From Acinetobacter sp. NCu2D-2 (lineage in GTDB: Bacteria; Pseudomonadota; Gammaproteobacteria; Pseudomonadales; Moraxellaceae), in assembly GCF_001647675.1 (NCBI RefSeq), contig NZ_CP015594.1:558001-622000 (forward strand): DNA of 64,000 nucleotides. The letters are read 5' to 3'. This document shows positions 18,485 to 30,344 of this stretch, piece after piece. The position numbers and the translations under genes were made by a program. Position 1 is the stretch's first letter. Each line of letters starts with the position of its first letter. The notes below the pieces were generated by a model. That model worked only from the letters and a program-made list of their open reading frames with translations. It did no database searches and was not told the origin of the DNA.

Positions 18485-20524
18485 ATGTCACTCGCGAGTC
18501 AGTTAAACGACAAGCAACTTGAAGCCATGAAATACACTCAAGGACCCTTGTTAGTACTTGCTGGGGCGGGTTCAGGTAAGACTTCAGTTATTACTCGAAA
18601 GATTGCGTATTTGGTGAAGCATTGTGGTATTCCGGCACATCGTATTACTGCAATGACCTTTACCAATAAAGCGGCACGTGAAATGAAAGAGCGTGTCAGC
18701 AAATTATTGACGCGTGAAGAAAGTAAAGGTGTATCCGTTTCAACTTTCCATACCTTTGGTTTGAATCTGTTGCGTTTAGAATTGAAACATACACCACTCA
18801 AAAATAACTTCTCGATTCTAGATGCTGATGACTGCAAGCGTATTTTGATGGACTTAATGCATCGCGATAATTTGTCGGGTGCAGAAAGTAAAGAACTTAT
18901 TGCTAAAGCCATGAAGATGATTTCGGATTGGAAGAACGATTTGATTCCACCCGAACAGGCACATACAACTTGCGAAACAGCAGAAGATGTTCAATTTGCC
19001 CATCTATATCAACTGTATGAGCGTAATTTACGTGCCTATAATGCAGTCGATTTTGATGATTTGATTGTGATGCCAACACGTTTATTGCAAGAAAATGCAG
19101 AAGTCCGTGACAAATGGCAAAACCGTGTCCGTTATTTATTGGTCGACGAATATCAAGATACCAACACCGCACAGTATATTTTGGTGAAATTGCTCGTCGG
19201 GGTCATGGGACAATTCACTGCCGTAGGTGATGATGATCAGTCGATTTATGCTTGGCGCGGTGCAAAGCCAGAAAATATGGCGCTCTTGCAACAAGATTTC
19301 CGTAATTTAAAAGTCATTAAGCTTGAACAAAACTATCGTTCAACTAGCCGTATTTTGAAAGCTGCCAATACGGTTATTGGACATAATCCACATATTTTTG
19401 ATAAAAAATTATGGTCGGATAAAGGTCATGGTGAAGTCATCCGTGTCATTACTTGCCGTAATGATGATGACGAAGCCGAACGCGTGGTCAAGGATTTGAT
19501 TACGCATAAATTAATGAACGGAAAAAGCTGGAAAGACTATGCGATTTTATATCGTGGTAATTTCCAAGCGCGTATTTTAGAAACGCAGCTGCGTCAGATG
19601 CAGATTCCGTATAAGTTGTCGGGTGGTCAATCGTTCTTTGCGCGTGCTGAAATCAAAGACATCATGAGCTATTTGCGTTTGATCATTAACCCTGAGGATG
19701 ACAGCGCATTTTTACGGATTATTAATACGCCTAAACGTTCAATTGGTCCTGTAACGCTAGAAAAATTGGGTTTATTTGCTCAGGAAAATAATCTATCGCT
19801 TCTTGCAGCAGCAGGCGATCAGCGCTTAACCATGGCAATTCCTAAAAAGGCAACCACACAGCTAGCTGAATTTGCTGACTTTATTGATGGCTTTACCCGC
19901 AATTTGCTTGAAGATGATGAGCCTGTGCCGATCATTCGTCAGATGATGATGGAAGCGGGATATATCGACTACATTAAAGAGTCAGCGGCAACACCTGCTC
20001 AAGAGAAAACCAAACTTGATAATATCGAAGTTTTGTATAGCAGTATTCAGAGCTTGATTAATCGCGCAGAAGATGTGGATGAGAAAAACATTGAAAGCGT
20101 GATTCGTAAAATGGTGCTGCTCGATATGCTCGAGCAACAACAGGAAGAAGAAGATACCGATAAAGTGAATTTATTGACCCTACATGCATCGAAAGGTCTT
20201 GAGTTCCCTTATGTGTATTTGATTGGTTTGGAAGAAGAAATTCTGCCGCATAAAAACTCAATCGCTGCTGACACTGTCGAAGAAGAACGCCGTCTAATGT
20301 ATGTAGGCATTACCCGTGCACGTCAGGGTTTGACCATTACTCTTGCAGAGCAACGCAAGGCGGGCGGACAAATGAAACAAATGACGCCAAGTCGTTTCTT
20401 GGATGAACTGCCTGAAGACGAACTGGAGTGGTTAGGTCGTAAGAAAAAACTGGCAGGTAATATCGATCCAAAACAACAAGCACAGCATTATTTAGACAAT
20501 TTACGTGCGCTGATTAAGCGCTAA
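18485..20524 (+). CDS. rep: ATP-dependent DNA helicase Rep
   Basis: Rep is a 3'-5' superfamily 1A helicase that helps replication forks pass protein blocks. Motif I AGAGSGKT, motif II LLVDEYQDTN, motif III GDDDQSIYAWRGA, motif IV LEQNYRS, motif V HASKGLEF and motif VI YVGITRAR are all present in order. Starting at 18485 (MSLASQLND) with AGAGGAAG upstream gives 679 residues, close to E. coli Rep. UvrD is the alternative, but the N terminus and length favour Rep. dut follows 24 bp later. Confidence 0.92.
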   Translation: MSLASQLNDKQLEAMKYTQGPLLVLAGAGSGKTSVITRKIAYLVKHCGIPAHRITAMTFTNKAAREMKERVSKLLTREESKGVSVSTFHTFGLNLLRLELKHTPLKNNFSILDADDCKRILMDLMHRDNLSGAESKELIAKAMKMISDWKNDLIPPEQAHTTCETAEDVQFAHLYQLYERNLRAYNAVDFDDLIVMPTRLLQENAEVRDKWQNRVRYLLVDEYQDTNTAQYILVKLLVGVMGQFTAVGDDDQSIYAWRGAKPENMALLQQDFRNLKVIKLEQNYRSTSRILKAANTVIGHNPHIFDKKLWSDKGHGEVIRVITCRNDDDEAERVVKDLITHKLMNGKSWKDYAILYRGNFQARILETQLRQMQIPYKLSGGQSFFARAEIKDIMSYLRLIINPEDDSAFLRIINTPKRSIGPVTLEKLGLFAQENNLSLLAAAGDQRLTMAIPKKATTQLAEFADFIDGFTRNLLEDDEPVPIIRQMMMEAGYIDYIKESAATPAQEKTKLDNIEVLYSSIQSLINRAEDVDEKNIESVIRKMVLLDMLEQQQEEEDTDKVNLLTLHASKGLEFPYVYLIGLEEEILPHKNSIAADTVEEERRLMYVGITRARQGLTITLAEQRKAGGQMKQMTPSRFLDELPEDELEWLGRKKKLAGNIDPKQQAQHYLDNLRALIKR

Positions 20525-20548
20525 AGATTACACACTAGGAATATTTCT

Positions 20549-21001
20549 ATGAAAGTTCAGGTTAAAGTCCTTGATTCACGTCTTGGCAATGAATGGCCAA
20601 TGCCGACTTATGCAACAACGGGTTCAGCAGGTTTAGATTTACGCGCTTGCGTAACTGAAACGACAGTGATTGAACCTGGTCAAACTGTTTTAGTGAAAAC
20701 TGGTTTATCTATTTATATCGAAGATTCAAACTTTGCAGGTTTGATTTTGCCGCGTTCAGGCTTAGGACATAAACACGGTATCGTTCTAGGTAATTTGGTA
20801 GGTTTGATCGATTCGGATTACCAAGGTGAATTGATGGTATCGGTGTGGAACCGTAGCCAAACTGCGTTTAGCTTAGAACCAGGTGAACGTTTAGCGCAAT
20901 ATGTGCTTGTACCAGTGGTTCAAGCAGAGTTCGACATTGTAGATGAATTCGAAGCGACAGAACGTGGTGCAGGTGGTTTTGGTCATACTGGCAAAAACTA
21001 A
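20549..21001 (+). CDS. dut: Deoxyuridine 5'-triphosphate nucleotidohydrolase
   Basis: dUTPase hydrolyses dUTP to dUMP and pyrophosphate, keeping uracil out of DNA and feeding thymidylate synthesis. The 150-residue trimeric-type enzyme has all five motifs: [36 protein letters not shown] and the Gly-rich tail [10 protein letters not shown]. It lies 24 bp after rep, likely in the same transcript, and ends in a terminator. Confidence 0.97.
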   Translation: MKVQVKVLDSRLGNEWPMPTYATTGSAGLDLRACVTETTVIEPGQTVLVKTGLSIYIEDSNFAGLILPRSGLGHKHGIVLGNLVGLIDSDYQGELMVSVWNRSQTAFSLEPGERLAQYVLVPVVQAEFDIVDEFEATERGAGGFGHTGKN

Positions 21002-21007
21002 AAGCGA

Positions 21008-21040
21008 AAAAGGGTTTATGTGGTCATAAGCCCTTTTTTA
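21008..21040 (+). terminator. Terminator after dut
   Basis: AAAAAGGGTTTATG pairs with CATAAGCCCTTTTTT (one wobble pair) around TGGT. Confidence 0.88.
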
Positions 21041-21270
21041 TGGTGTTAAATAATGTCACGATCTAAATCTTAAAATCATGTGCCAATCAAAAATTGATCA
21101 ATAACACTCTATTTATTTCTTGCTTACGCTTTTTAATTGATTATCAACGCTAAATCGGCTAAAAATATTTGGTCTTAAAACAACAACAATGTTTCAAGCG
21201 TGTGCATTTTATTGAACGATCTCTCCATCCAATTAGTTGAAATCACTATGTTAGCTCAGTTACGGGAACC

Positions 21271-23593
<2,323 letters not shown>

Positions 23594-23599
23594 ATAAGT

Positions 23600-23629
23600 A
23601 AAGGAGCCTCAAATGAGGCTCCTTTTTTC
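23600..23629 (+). terminator. Terminator after argB
   Basis: AAAGGAGCCTCA and TGAGGCTCCTTTTTT form a 12-bp stem with a 2-nt spacer and T-tract. Confidence 0.92.
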
Positions 23630-23816
23630 AATAACAAAAATAATTCAAGCCTTTAAAACTGTCTTATTTCATAAAATCTGCTAGCAAGAAATATTAACTG
23701 CACAAATAACGAAATAGTATTTATAAATCACTTTAATTTTAAAGGAGTTGTTTGCCAAAGTGATTCATGGTCGTGCAGAATAAGACTATGCGTTATTTAT
23801 GGGATGAACTAAGACA

Positions 23817-24665
23817 ATGTGCCAACTGCTTGGAATGAACTGTGCCACACCCACAGACATTACTTTTTCATTTCGTGGATTTTCGCAGCGAGCAGGAATT
23901 ACCTCAGACCATTGCGATGGCTTTGGCATTGCATTTTTCGAAGACAAAGCCTGTCGATTATTTGTCGATAATCAATCCGCAGTCGAATCTCCCATTGCAG
24001 AGCTGATTCGCAACTATCCAATTAAATCGCGTAATGTGATTGCCCATATCCGTAAAGCCACACAAGGCAAAATTAATCTCGAAAACTCCCATCCTTTTAG
24101 CCGTGAGTTATGGGGAAGACAATGGATCTTTGCTCACAATGGCGATTTACACGACTTTCATCCTGAGTTGACAGGACGTTTTACCCCTGTAGGTAATACG
24201 GATAGTGAGTTGGCTTTTTGCTATGTGCTTGAGCAATTAGTGAAAAAATTTGGTTATAGAGAACCGTCACTTGATCAAATTTTTGATTTGTTGCTAGAGA
24301 TCTCTCCGAAAATTGCTGAATACGGCACCTTTAATTTTTGTTTATCCAATGGACAGGCATTATTTAGCTATGCCATTACCAAATTACATTGGCTTGTTCG
24401 TGAATATCCATTTAAACCTGCACAGCTGATTGATTTGGATGTAGAAGTAGATTTTAGTGAAGTCACGACGGCTGAAGACCGTGTTGCTGTGATTACGACT
24501 GAACCTTTAACACAAAATGAAGTTTGGATAGCCTTTCAGCCTGGTGAAATGATTTTGTTTCAGCATGGTCGAAATATCCGCTCTGCCTTGACTCAGGTGG
24601 AGCGTTTAGAACGGGAACGATTAGATCCATCTTTAAGACGAATTACACAAGCAGATATTTATTAA
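23817..24665 (+). CDS. Class II glutamine amidotransferase, YafJ-like
   Basis: The 282-residue protein begins MCQLLGMN, so Cys2 becomes the N-terminal nucleophile after Met removal. SHPF, FAHNGDL and GNTDSELAF match the glutamine-binding site of Ntn-type amidotransferases in the YafJ group. No synthase domain is attached, so the acceptor is unknown. The upstream region carries no clear Shine-Dalgarno sequence, but the Cys2 requirement fixes the start. It is monocistronic. Confidence 0.88.
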   Translation: MCQLLGMNCATPTDITFSFRGFSQRAGITSDHCDGFGIAFFEDKACRLFVDNQSAVESPIAELIRNYPIKSRNVIAHIRKATQGKINLENSHPFSRELWGRQWIFAHNGDLHDFHPELTGRFTPVGNTDSELAFCYVLEQLVKKFGYREPSLDQIFDLLLEISPKIAEYGTFNFCLSNGQALFSYAITKLHWLVREYPFKPAQLIDLDVEVDFSEVTTAEDRVAVITTEPLTQNEVWIAFQPGEMILFQHGRNIRSALTQVERLERERLDPSLRRITQADIY

Positions 24666-24675
24666 GTGCTGTTCA

Positions 24676-24700
24676 AAGGTGGGTATATCCCACTTTTTTA
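24676..24700 (+). terminator. Terminator after the amidotransferase gene
   Basis: AAAGGTGGG and TCCCACTTTTTT form a stem around TATA with a T-tract. Confidence 0.88.
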
Positions 24701-24935
24701 ATGATTAAATAATGGAAAAATGGAGTATTTATATTAAATTAAATACTTGATTTGGTTAATAAATATCTTATTTTTTTACTCGGGTTTAATTTTTTATTCA
24801 TATAAATAACAAGATCTTAAGTGTTTTTTTTATCAAAAAGGTGAAAGTCGACTAATTTGCTTCATTTTTATTTTTAAAAATACGCTATATGCTTCATTTT
24901 ACTTGATAATTCCTCAATATGAACAGGTGGTCGTA

Positions 24936-25391
24936 GTGAAAATGAAGTGGATTCCGGAATATAACACTGGCATCGATGTGATTGACGATCAACACAAACG
25001 AATTCTTGACTATATCAATGAGATTGAAGGCGTAGATGCGCATACAGATCGCACACGCATCAAACAAATCCTTGATAATATTATTGATTATACTCAATCG
25101 CATTTTACTTTTGAGGAATCTCTTCAAGAAGAGGCGGGCTACAAATATCGCGTACCGCATAAACGTGTTCATGACTTATTCATCAAGAAAATCGAATCAT
25201 ATCGTGACCGATTTGAGCTAGGTCAATCGATTGAATCGGAACTGCATGAAGTGCTGTCAAAATGGTTGATTAACCATATCCAACACGATGATGCTGACTA
25301 TGTCGGTGCAGTAAAAGAAAATATGATGGGTATCATCAAAGAAAAAGAAACTAAAAAAGGTAAAAACTGGTTTGCACGTTTCTTCTCATAA
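24936..25391 (+). CDS. Bacteriohemerythrin
   Basis: This is a single-domain hemerythrin that binds O2 at a non-haem di-iron centre. The ligand pattern is complete: His in DDQHKRIL, His and Glu in SHFTFEES, HKRVHDLF, and His/Asp in NHIQHDDADY. Either GTG 24936 or ATG 24942 is the start, and AGGTGG at 24925-24930 suits both. The further TTG at 24903 is unlikely. O2 storage, delivery or sensing are possible roles; no signalling domain is attached. A strong terminator follows. Confidence 0.88.
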   Translation: MKMKWIPEYNTGIDVIDDQHKRILDYINEIEGVDAHTDRTRIKQILDNIIDYTQSHFTFEESLQEEAGYKYRVPHKRVHDLFIKKIESYRDRFELGQSIESELHEVLSKWLINHIQHDDADYVGAVKENMMGIIKEKETKKGKNWFARFFS

Positions 25392-25441
25392 TGAATAACA
25401 ACGTTTAAAAAAAGAATTCAAGCTACATCTACTTATGCGCA

Positions 25442-25472
25442 GCAAACTATAAGTCTTATAGTTTGCTTTTTT
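25442..25472 (+). terminator. Terminator after the bacteriohemerythrin gene
   Basis: GCAAACTATAAG and CTTATAGTTTGC form a perfect 12-bp stem with a single central base, followed by TTTTTT. The tight loop suggests the stem opens by one or two pairs. Confidence 0.88.
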
Positions 25473-25533
25473 ATTTTTTGATTTTCAGTGCTTCGCAAGG
25501 CAAAATACGGCTAGATTATTATAGGAACGCATC

Positions 25534-26613
25534 ATGCAGGACACAGCTATGTCAAAATGGTTATCGCCGCTGATGGCATTTTGTCTATCCTTTCTTATTA
25601 TTGCGACACTCGCACCAATAACAGGTATTCAAATCGACCGTCAGCTTGATTTTTGGATCCTTTGGTTAGTGACCATGCTGATTTTGGCACTTCCGATTTG
25701 CTATCTTGAAATTGCTTTAGCTAAACGCTCTAAAACTACAGCATTGCAAGCTTTGTCACAGTTGACTCGTGATGCAGATGCGTCACAAAAATGGCGACTT
25801 GTTGGCTGGATGGGCGTGGCTTTTATTCCATTCTTAGCTGGTGCGATGCTTTCCAATGCAAGCAGCGTACTTGCAGTGGCTTCATTAGATATTTCGAGCT
25901 CAATCCTCGTTGCAGTTTTAGCTGTATTGGGGCTGGCTTTATCACTGTTACCACGTCAAATTTTAGTGATTGTGACCACGCTTGGCGTATTGGCTTCGAT
26001 TATTTTCGCTAATGTTATGGGAACAGCGCTGCCAGAATGGCAAGTTACACCTGTTGAATTCTCTGAATGGGGTAGTGCAACTGTTCTGGCTTTAGTTGCA
26101 AGCGGTTTAGGCATGGGGCTGTATTGGCAATCGAGCTTGGTTAAAAATTCGACTCAAGAACAAGCGACAAAACGTGCATTACCAATTTGGTTAGCACAAT
26201 TGGTTGCAGTGATTGCATTTGCTTTCTTTGCAATAAAAGCACAAGTTCCTGCATTTACCTATACGATTGCTACCTTGGCTGCTGCTGCGTTAATTTTAAA
26301 TATGGCACGTGAGCAGTTACAGCAACGTCAATTGAATGTTGCGGTGCAATGGTTAGTATTGGCTGTGCCTTTATTGCTTTGGATTGTGCCCAATATCAGC
26401 ATGATCTTTAATCCATTACTGATGCTTTGGGGCTTAGTGATTTGCCTGATCTATGCCATCTTTGCGGGTTGGATTATGAAGATTAGCCATCTGCGTAAAT
26501 CGATGAATTTTAGTTCAGAAGCTTTTTATAATATTTGGCGTATTGCAGTACGTGTTGTGCTTCCACTTTCGATTATTGTGGCAATTATTTCAGTGGTAGG
26601 GTCATTGTTCTAA
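25534..26613 (+). CDS. Membrane protein resembling sodium:neurotransmitter symporters
   Basis: The 359-residue protein has about ten hydrophobic segments. LPICYLEIALAKRSKTTAL and GWMGVAFIPFLAGAML resemble the early transmembrane region of NSS transporters, and AFYNIWRIAVRVVLPLSI resembles their C-terminal end. It is shorter than the usual 440 or more residues, and the first-helix Na-site motif is not recognisable. It may therefore be a divergent or non-transporting relative. AGGA lies 7 bp before the ATG. The stop overlaps the rnfH start (TAATG), so translation is coupled. Confidence 0.6.
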   Translation: MQDTAMSKWLSPLMAFCLSFLIIATLAPITGIQIDRQLDFWILWLVTMLILALPICYLEIALAKRSKTTALQALSQLTRDADASQKWRLVGWMGVAFIPFLAGAMLSNASSVLAVASLDISSSILVAVLAVLGLALSLLPRQILVIVTTLGVLASIIFANVMGTALPEWQVTPVEFSEWGSATVLALVASGLGMGLYWQSSLVKNSTQEQATKRALPIWLAQLVAVIAFAFFAIKAQVPAFTYTIATLAAAALILNMAREQLQQRQLNVAVQWLVLAVPLLLWIVPNISMIFNPLLMLWGLVICLIYAIFAGWIMKISHLRKSMNFSSEAFYNIWRIAVRVVLPLSIIVAIISVVGSLF

Positions 26614-26957
26614 TGAATACTTCAGCAGTGGTATGGGTTGCTTATGCAACTCAAGCGCAGCAATTTAACATTGCTGTACCATTTCAAGAAGGTTTGACTG
26701 CTCAGCAGGCGATTGAGCAAAGTGGTATTGCACAGCAAGTCACTTTGCCAGATCCACTTCAACTTGGTATTTGGGGTGTACGCTTAACCGATCATCACAA
26801 AGTCTTAGAAGTGGGTGATCGTGTAGAGATTTATCGTGCCTTGACCATTAATCCATTGGATATTCGTCGCAAACGTGCTGAGAAAAATCCAGTAGGACGC
26901 TTTGGTAAGAGTAATCGAGCGAAGAACTTACAGGGTCGTAGTCATAAACCCGATTGA
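26613..26957 (+). CDS. rnfH: RnfH family ubiquitin-like protein
   Basis: The 114-residue protein has the RnfH beta-grasp features: VWVAYATQAQQFNIAVPF, GLTAQQAIEQSGI, and VGDRVEIYRALTINPLDIRR, then a basic tail. I start at 26613, where ATG overlaps the preceding TAA. RnfH often lies near ratA, smpB, bamE and fur, and here bamE and fur follow. Its molecular role is not established; the name comes from rnf operons, which are absent here. Confidence 0.87.
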   Translation: MNTSAVVWVAYATQAQQFNIAVPFQEGLTAQQAIEQSGIAQQVTLPDPLQLGIWGVRLTDHHKVLEVGDRVEIYRALTINPLDIRRKRAEKNPVGRFGKSNRAKNLQGRSHKPD

Positions 26958-27001
26958 ACTGCTCAGAATTTAGTTTATTGAATCAATCAATCTTGTTGAT
27001 T

Positions 27002-27033
27002 TAAAAAACCCCTTGAATAGAAGGGGTTTTTTA
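27002..27033. terminator. Terminator between rnfH and bamE
   Basis: AAAAAACCCCTT and AAGGGGTTTTTT flank a short loop. It is symmetric enough to serve both convergent genes. Confidence 0.9.
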
Positions 27034-27045
27034 ATGGAAAAAAGT

Positions 27046-27444
27046 TTATAGTGGGGGCGCATTTAAAATCGCTTCTTTGGATCCTGGTAGACCTGGTTGT
27101 GATGCAGGAATGGTTTCCAAACCTTCAACACGTTCTACAATACCATTTGCATCAAAGAATACTTTTAAATGTTGACCTTGCGCTGCTGGAATTTTCATTT
27201 TTTTAGCGTAAGTGCCAGGGGTGTAGTTGTAGATATAGTCCCAGCGTAATGGATTGATCGGATCAGTAACCGTTGGACTGCCTAGCAGAAAGCGAACTTG
27301 CTGATGGCTCATTCCGACTTGGATTTTAGCGGCTTGTGATTGAGTTAAAGGTGTTCCTTGTGGAATATCCACTTTGTATACGCCCAAGGTCGAACAACCC
27401 GTGAGCAATGAAGTGACGAATAACGTCAACATGATTTTTTGCAT
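27046..27444 (-). CDS. bamE: Outer-membrane protein assembly factor BamE
   Basis: BamE is a lipoprotein of the BAM complex that inserts beta-barrel proteins into the outer membrane. The signal peptide ends in LLTGC, with Cys17 as the lipidation site. VDIPQGTPLTQSQAAKIQVGM and VRFLLGSPTVTDP are the conserved SmpA/OmlA motifs. Its 132 residues include a short Pro-rich tail. The gene is divergent from fur, an arrangement also found in Pseudomonas (omlA-fur). Confidence 0.93.
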   Translation of the reverse strand: MQKIMLTLFVTSLLTGCSTLGVYKVDIPQGTPLTQSQAAKIQVGMSHQQVRFLLGSPTVTDPINPLRWDYIYNYTPGTYAKKMKIPAAQGQHLKVFFDANGIVERVEGLETIPASQPGLPGSKEAILNAPPL

Positions 27445-27556
27445 TTTGCTACACTATCCCAAATTAATTATGATGCATTTGATCCAAGGATAGATCATAC
27501 TGCATCTAAACTTTGTTGCATATTCCAACTTTAATTTTGTTGAGAGACCTTTTTAC

Positions 27557-27994
27557 ATGCCTATTTCAAACCAAGATTTACGCAAAGCTGGACTGAAAGT
27601 TACACTGCCTCGAATTAAAATATTAGAACTATTAGAAAACTCACGTCAGCACCATTTAAGCGCCGAAGATATTTACAAGACTCTACTCGATCAGGGAGAA
27701 GATGTGGGTTTAGCGACTGTATATCGCGTGTTAACTCAGTTTGAAGCAGCAGGCATTATTCAGCGTCACCATTTTGAAAACAATCATTCAGTTTTTGAAA
27801 TCATGCAGGATGATCACCACGATCACCTAGTTTGTCAAAACTGCAACAAAGTTGTTGAATTCCATAATGATTTAATCGAACAAGAGCAACATAATGTTGC
27901 GAAAAGTTTTGGTTTTGAATTAACAGGTCACTCACTGAATTTATATGGATATTGTGATGCGCCAGAATGCCAGGAAGCATTCCGCAAAAAATAA
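27557..27994 (+). CDS. fur: Ferric uptake regulator
   Basis: Fur represses iron-uptake genes when bound to Fe2+. The 145-residue protein has an N-terminal winged helix (GLKVTLPRIKILELLE, VGLATVYRVLTQFEAAGI) and the metal-binding HDHLVCQNC motif. Additional His/Glu residues (HHDH, EFHNDLIEQEQ) and a C-terminal Cys-containing tail (YCDAPECQEAF) follow. No convincing 19-bp Fur box is seen in the 112-bp bamE-fur spacer. Confidence 0.96.
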   Translation: MPISNQDLRKAGLKVTLPRIKILELLENSRQHHLSAEDIYKTLLDQGEDVGLATVYRVLTQFEAAGIIQRHHFENNHSVFEIMQDDHHDHLVCQNCNKVVEFHNDLIEQEQHNVAKSFGFELTGHSLNLYGYCDAPECQEAFRKK

Positions 27995-28012
27995 TTCAGT
28001 TAGATTTCAAAA

Positions 28013-28041
28013 TAAAAAAGGCTTCGATTGAAGCCTTTTTT
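28013..28041. terminator. Terminator between fur and pilU
   Basis: AAAAAAGGCTTC and GAAGCCTTTTTT form a stem around GATT. It can stop both fur and the convergent pilU. Confidence 0.9.
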
Positions 28042-28060
28042 ATGTGCTGAGAAAAAATAC

Positions 28061-29182
28061 TTAGGTTTGCCCGTCGAACGTAATATTCGAATTGGCATTG
28101 AGCAGATGTGAACCACCTTCTTCGGAAAGTTTGATTTGAAGACGCAAATCGTTAGGAGAATCCGCGTGTTTAAGCGCGTCCTTGTACGTGATTTGTTTTG
28201 CTTTATACAGATCAAACAATGCTTGGTCGAAGGTTTGCATGCCCAACTCGCGTGAGCGCTTCATAATCTCTTTAATTTCATGCACATCACCTTTACGGAT
28301 GAGATCAGAAATTAATGGAGAGTTAATCAGGATTTCAATCGCAGCACGACGACCTGTACCATCAATGGTTGGAATCAATTGCTGTGCGACCATCGCTTTT
28401 AAGTTCAGCGATAAATCCATAAACAATTGACTATGGCGGTCAGCTTCAAAGAAGTGAATAATACGATCAATTGCTTGGTTGGCGTTGTTCGCATGCAGGG
28501 TGGCAAAGACCAAGTGACCTGTTTCGGCAAAGGCAATCGCGTAGTCCATGGTTTCGCGTGAACGAATCTCACCAATCAAAATTACATCAGGTGCCTGACG
28601 CAGCGTATTTTTTAGTGCGACTTCAAATGAATCGGTATCGATACCGACTTCACGCTGAGTAATGATGCAACCCTTGTGTTGGTGTACAAATTCAATTGGA
28701 TCTTCAATGGTAATGATATGACCTTTTGAGTTTTCATTGCGATAGCCAATTAAAGAGGCAAGGGAGGTTGATTTACCTGTACCTGTTGCACCTACGAAAA
28801 TGATAATACCGCGTTTAGTCATCGCCAATTCTTTCAGTACAGGCGGTAGCTTTAGCTCATCCATGGTTGGAATAGTGGTTTCAATTCGACGTAACACCAT
28901 ACCCGGTTGGTCACGTTGCTGAAATGCACTGACACGGAAACGCGCAGTTTGACTGGCATTACTGATCGCAAAGTTACACTCACGTGTTTCAGCAAATTCT
29001 TTACGCTGCTTATCACTCATGATGGAGTGCAACAATTGTCCAACTGTTGCACCTGGTAACTTGACTGAACCAATTGGATGGATTTGACCATTAATTTTAA
29101 TAGAAGGTTCAACATCGGCTGTCACGAATAAGTCCGATGCTTTCTTTTCTATCATGTAGTCAAGTAAGCCGTTAAAATCCAT
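28061..29182 (-). CDS. pilU: Type IV pilus retraction ATPase PilU
   Basis: PilU is the accessory hexameric ATPase that assists PilT in pilus retraction. The 373-residue protein has the N-terminal PAS-like domain, Walker A GATGTGKS, ITIEDPIEFVH (Asp box), Walker B VILIGEIRSRET and the His box TGHLVFATLH. It is longer than PilT at the C terminus, as usual for PilU. It follows pilT by 26 bp and would be co-transcribed. Confidence 0.94.
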   Translation of the reverse strand: MDFNGLLDYMIEKKASDLFVTADVEPSIKINGQIHPIGSVKLPGATVGQLLHSIMSDKQRKEFAETRECNFAISNASQTARFRVSAFQQRDQPGMVLRRIETTIPTMDELKLPPVLKELAMTKRGIIIFVGATGTGKSTSLASLIGYRNENSKGHIITIEDPIEFVHQHKGCIITQREVGIDTDSFEVALKNTLRQAPDVILIGEIRSRETMDYAIAFAETGHLVFATLHANNANQAIDRIIHFFEADRHSQLFMDLSLNLKAMVAQQLIPTIDGTGRRAAIEILINSPLISDLIRKGDVHEIKEIMKRSRELGMQTFDQALFDLYKAKQITYKDALKHADSPNDLRLQIKLSEEGGSHLLNANSNITFDGQT

Positions 29183-29208
29183 GTTAAGACCCCAATCCTA
29201 AAATGTTC

Positions 29209-30246
29209 TTATAAGAATGACTCAGGTTGCTTCGCAGCAGTACGTGCAACTTGTGGGCTAATAATGCCTTTTGATACCAATGTTTTTAAGCTTTGATCCA
29301 GTGTGGTCATACCGTAGTTGGCACCGGTTTGGATCGCTGAGTACATTTGTGCGACTTTGTTTTCACGAATGAGGTTACGAATCGCAGGAATACCAATCAT
29401 GATTTCATGTGCTGCAACACGGCCACCGCCATTTTTCTTGAGGAGTGTTTGTGAGATTACAGCTTGAAGTGATTCTGACAGCATGGCACGAACCATGTCT
29501 TTTTCTTCAGCAGGGAATACGTCGATCACACGGTCAATGGTTTTAGCTGCAGAGGTGGTATGTAGGGTACCGAAGACTAAGTGACCTGTTTCAGCCGCTG
29601 TTAATGCCAAACGGATAGTTTCAAGGTCACGCATCTCACCGACCAAGATAATGTCAGGGTCTTCACGAAGTGCAGAGCGAAGTGCTTCATTAAAACCGTG
29701 GGTATCACGGTGTACTTCACGCTGGTTAATCAAGCATTTTTTCGATTGGTGTACAAATTCGATTGGATCTTCAACCGTTAGAATATGGTCATAGCGGTTG
29801 TCATTAATGTAGTCGAGCATGGCTGCTAGGGTGGTTGATTTACCTGAACCTGTAGGACCTGTCACCAAGACAATACCACGTGGATATTCACAAATTTCTT
29901 TAAAAATTTGCCCCATCCCCAATTCTTCCATCGTCAATACTTTCGATGGAATGGTACGGAATACAGCACCAGCACCACGGTTTTGGTTAAATGCGTTCAC
30001 ACGGAAACGCGCCACACCCGGTACTTCAAAAGAGAAGTCGGTTTCTAAATTTTCTTCAAAGTCACGACGCTGTTTATCATTCATGATGTCGTAAACAAGT
30101 TTATGGACTTCTTTATGCTCTAAAACTGGCAAATTAATACGACGAACTTCCCCATCGACACGAATCAGTGGCGGCATACCCGCAGATAAGTGTAAATCCG
30201 ACGCACCATTTTTAGCAGAAAATGCCAATAATTCTGTAATGTCCAT
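29209..30246 (-). CDS. pilT: Type IV pilus retraction ATPase PilT
   Basis: PilT powers pilus retraction, hence twitching and DNA uptake. The 345-residue product has Walker A GPTGSGKST, LTVEDPIEFVHQ, Walker B IILVGEMRDLET, the His box TGHLVFGTLHTT and the C-terminal AIRNLIRENK motif needed for retraction. It is the first gene of pilTU and is divergent from yggS. Confidence 0.96.
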   Translation of the reverse strand: MDITELLAFSAKNGASDLHLSAGMPPLIRVDGEVRRINLPVLEHKEVHKLVYDIMNDKQRRDFEENLETDFSFEVPGVARFRVNAFNQNRGAGAVFRTIPSKVLTMEELGMGQIFKEICEYPRGIVLVTGPTGSGKSTTLAAMLDYINDNRYDHILTVEDPIEFVHQSKKCLINQREVHRDTHGFNEALRSALREDPDIILVGEMRDLETIRLALTAAETGHLVFGTLHTTSAAKTIDRVIDVFPAEEKDMVRAMLSESLQAVISQTLLKKNGGGRVAAHEIMIGIPAIRNLIRENKVAQMYSAIQTGANYGMTTLDQSLKTLVSKGIISPQVARTAAKQPESFL

Positions 30247-30344
30247 AAATTCCCCGAGATCATTAAAATGTTATTTATTTTGATAGAATAATAAGGCTTT
30301 CCCACAGCTTAACCAACACTTTGTTTGTCGGCAAGGGAAAAAAT

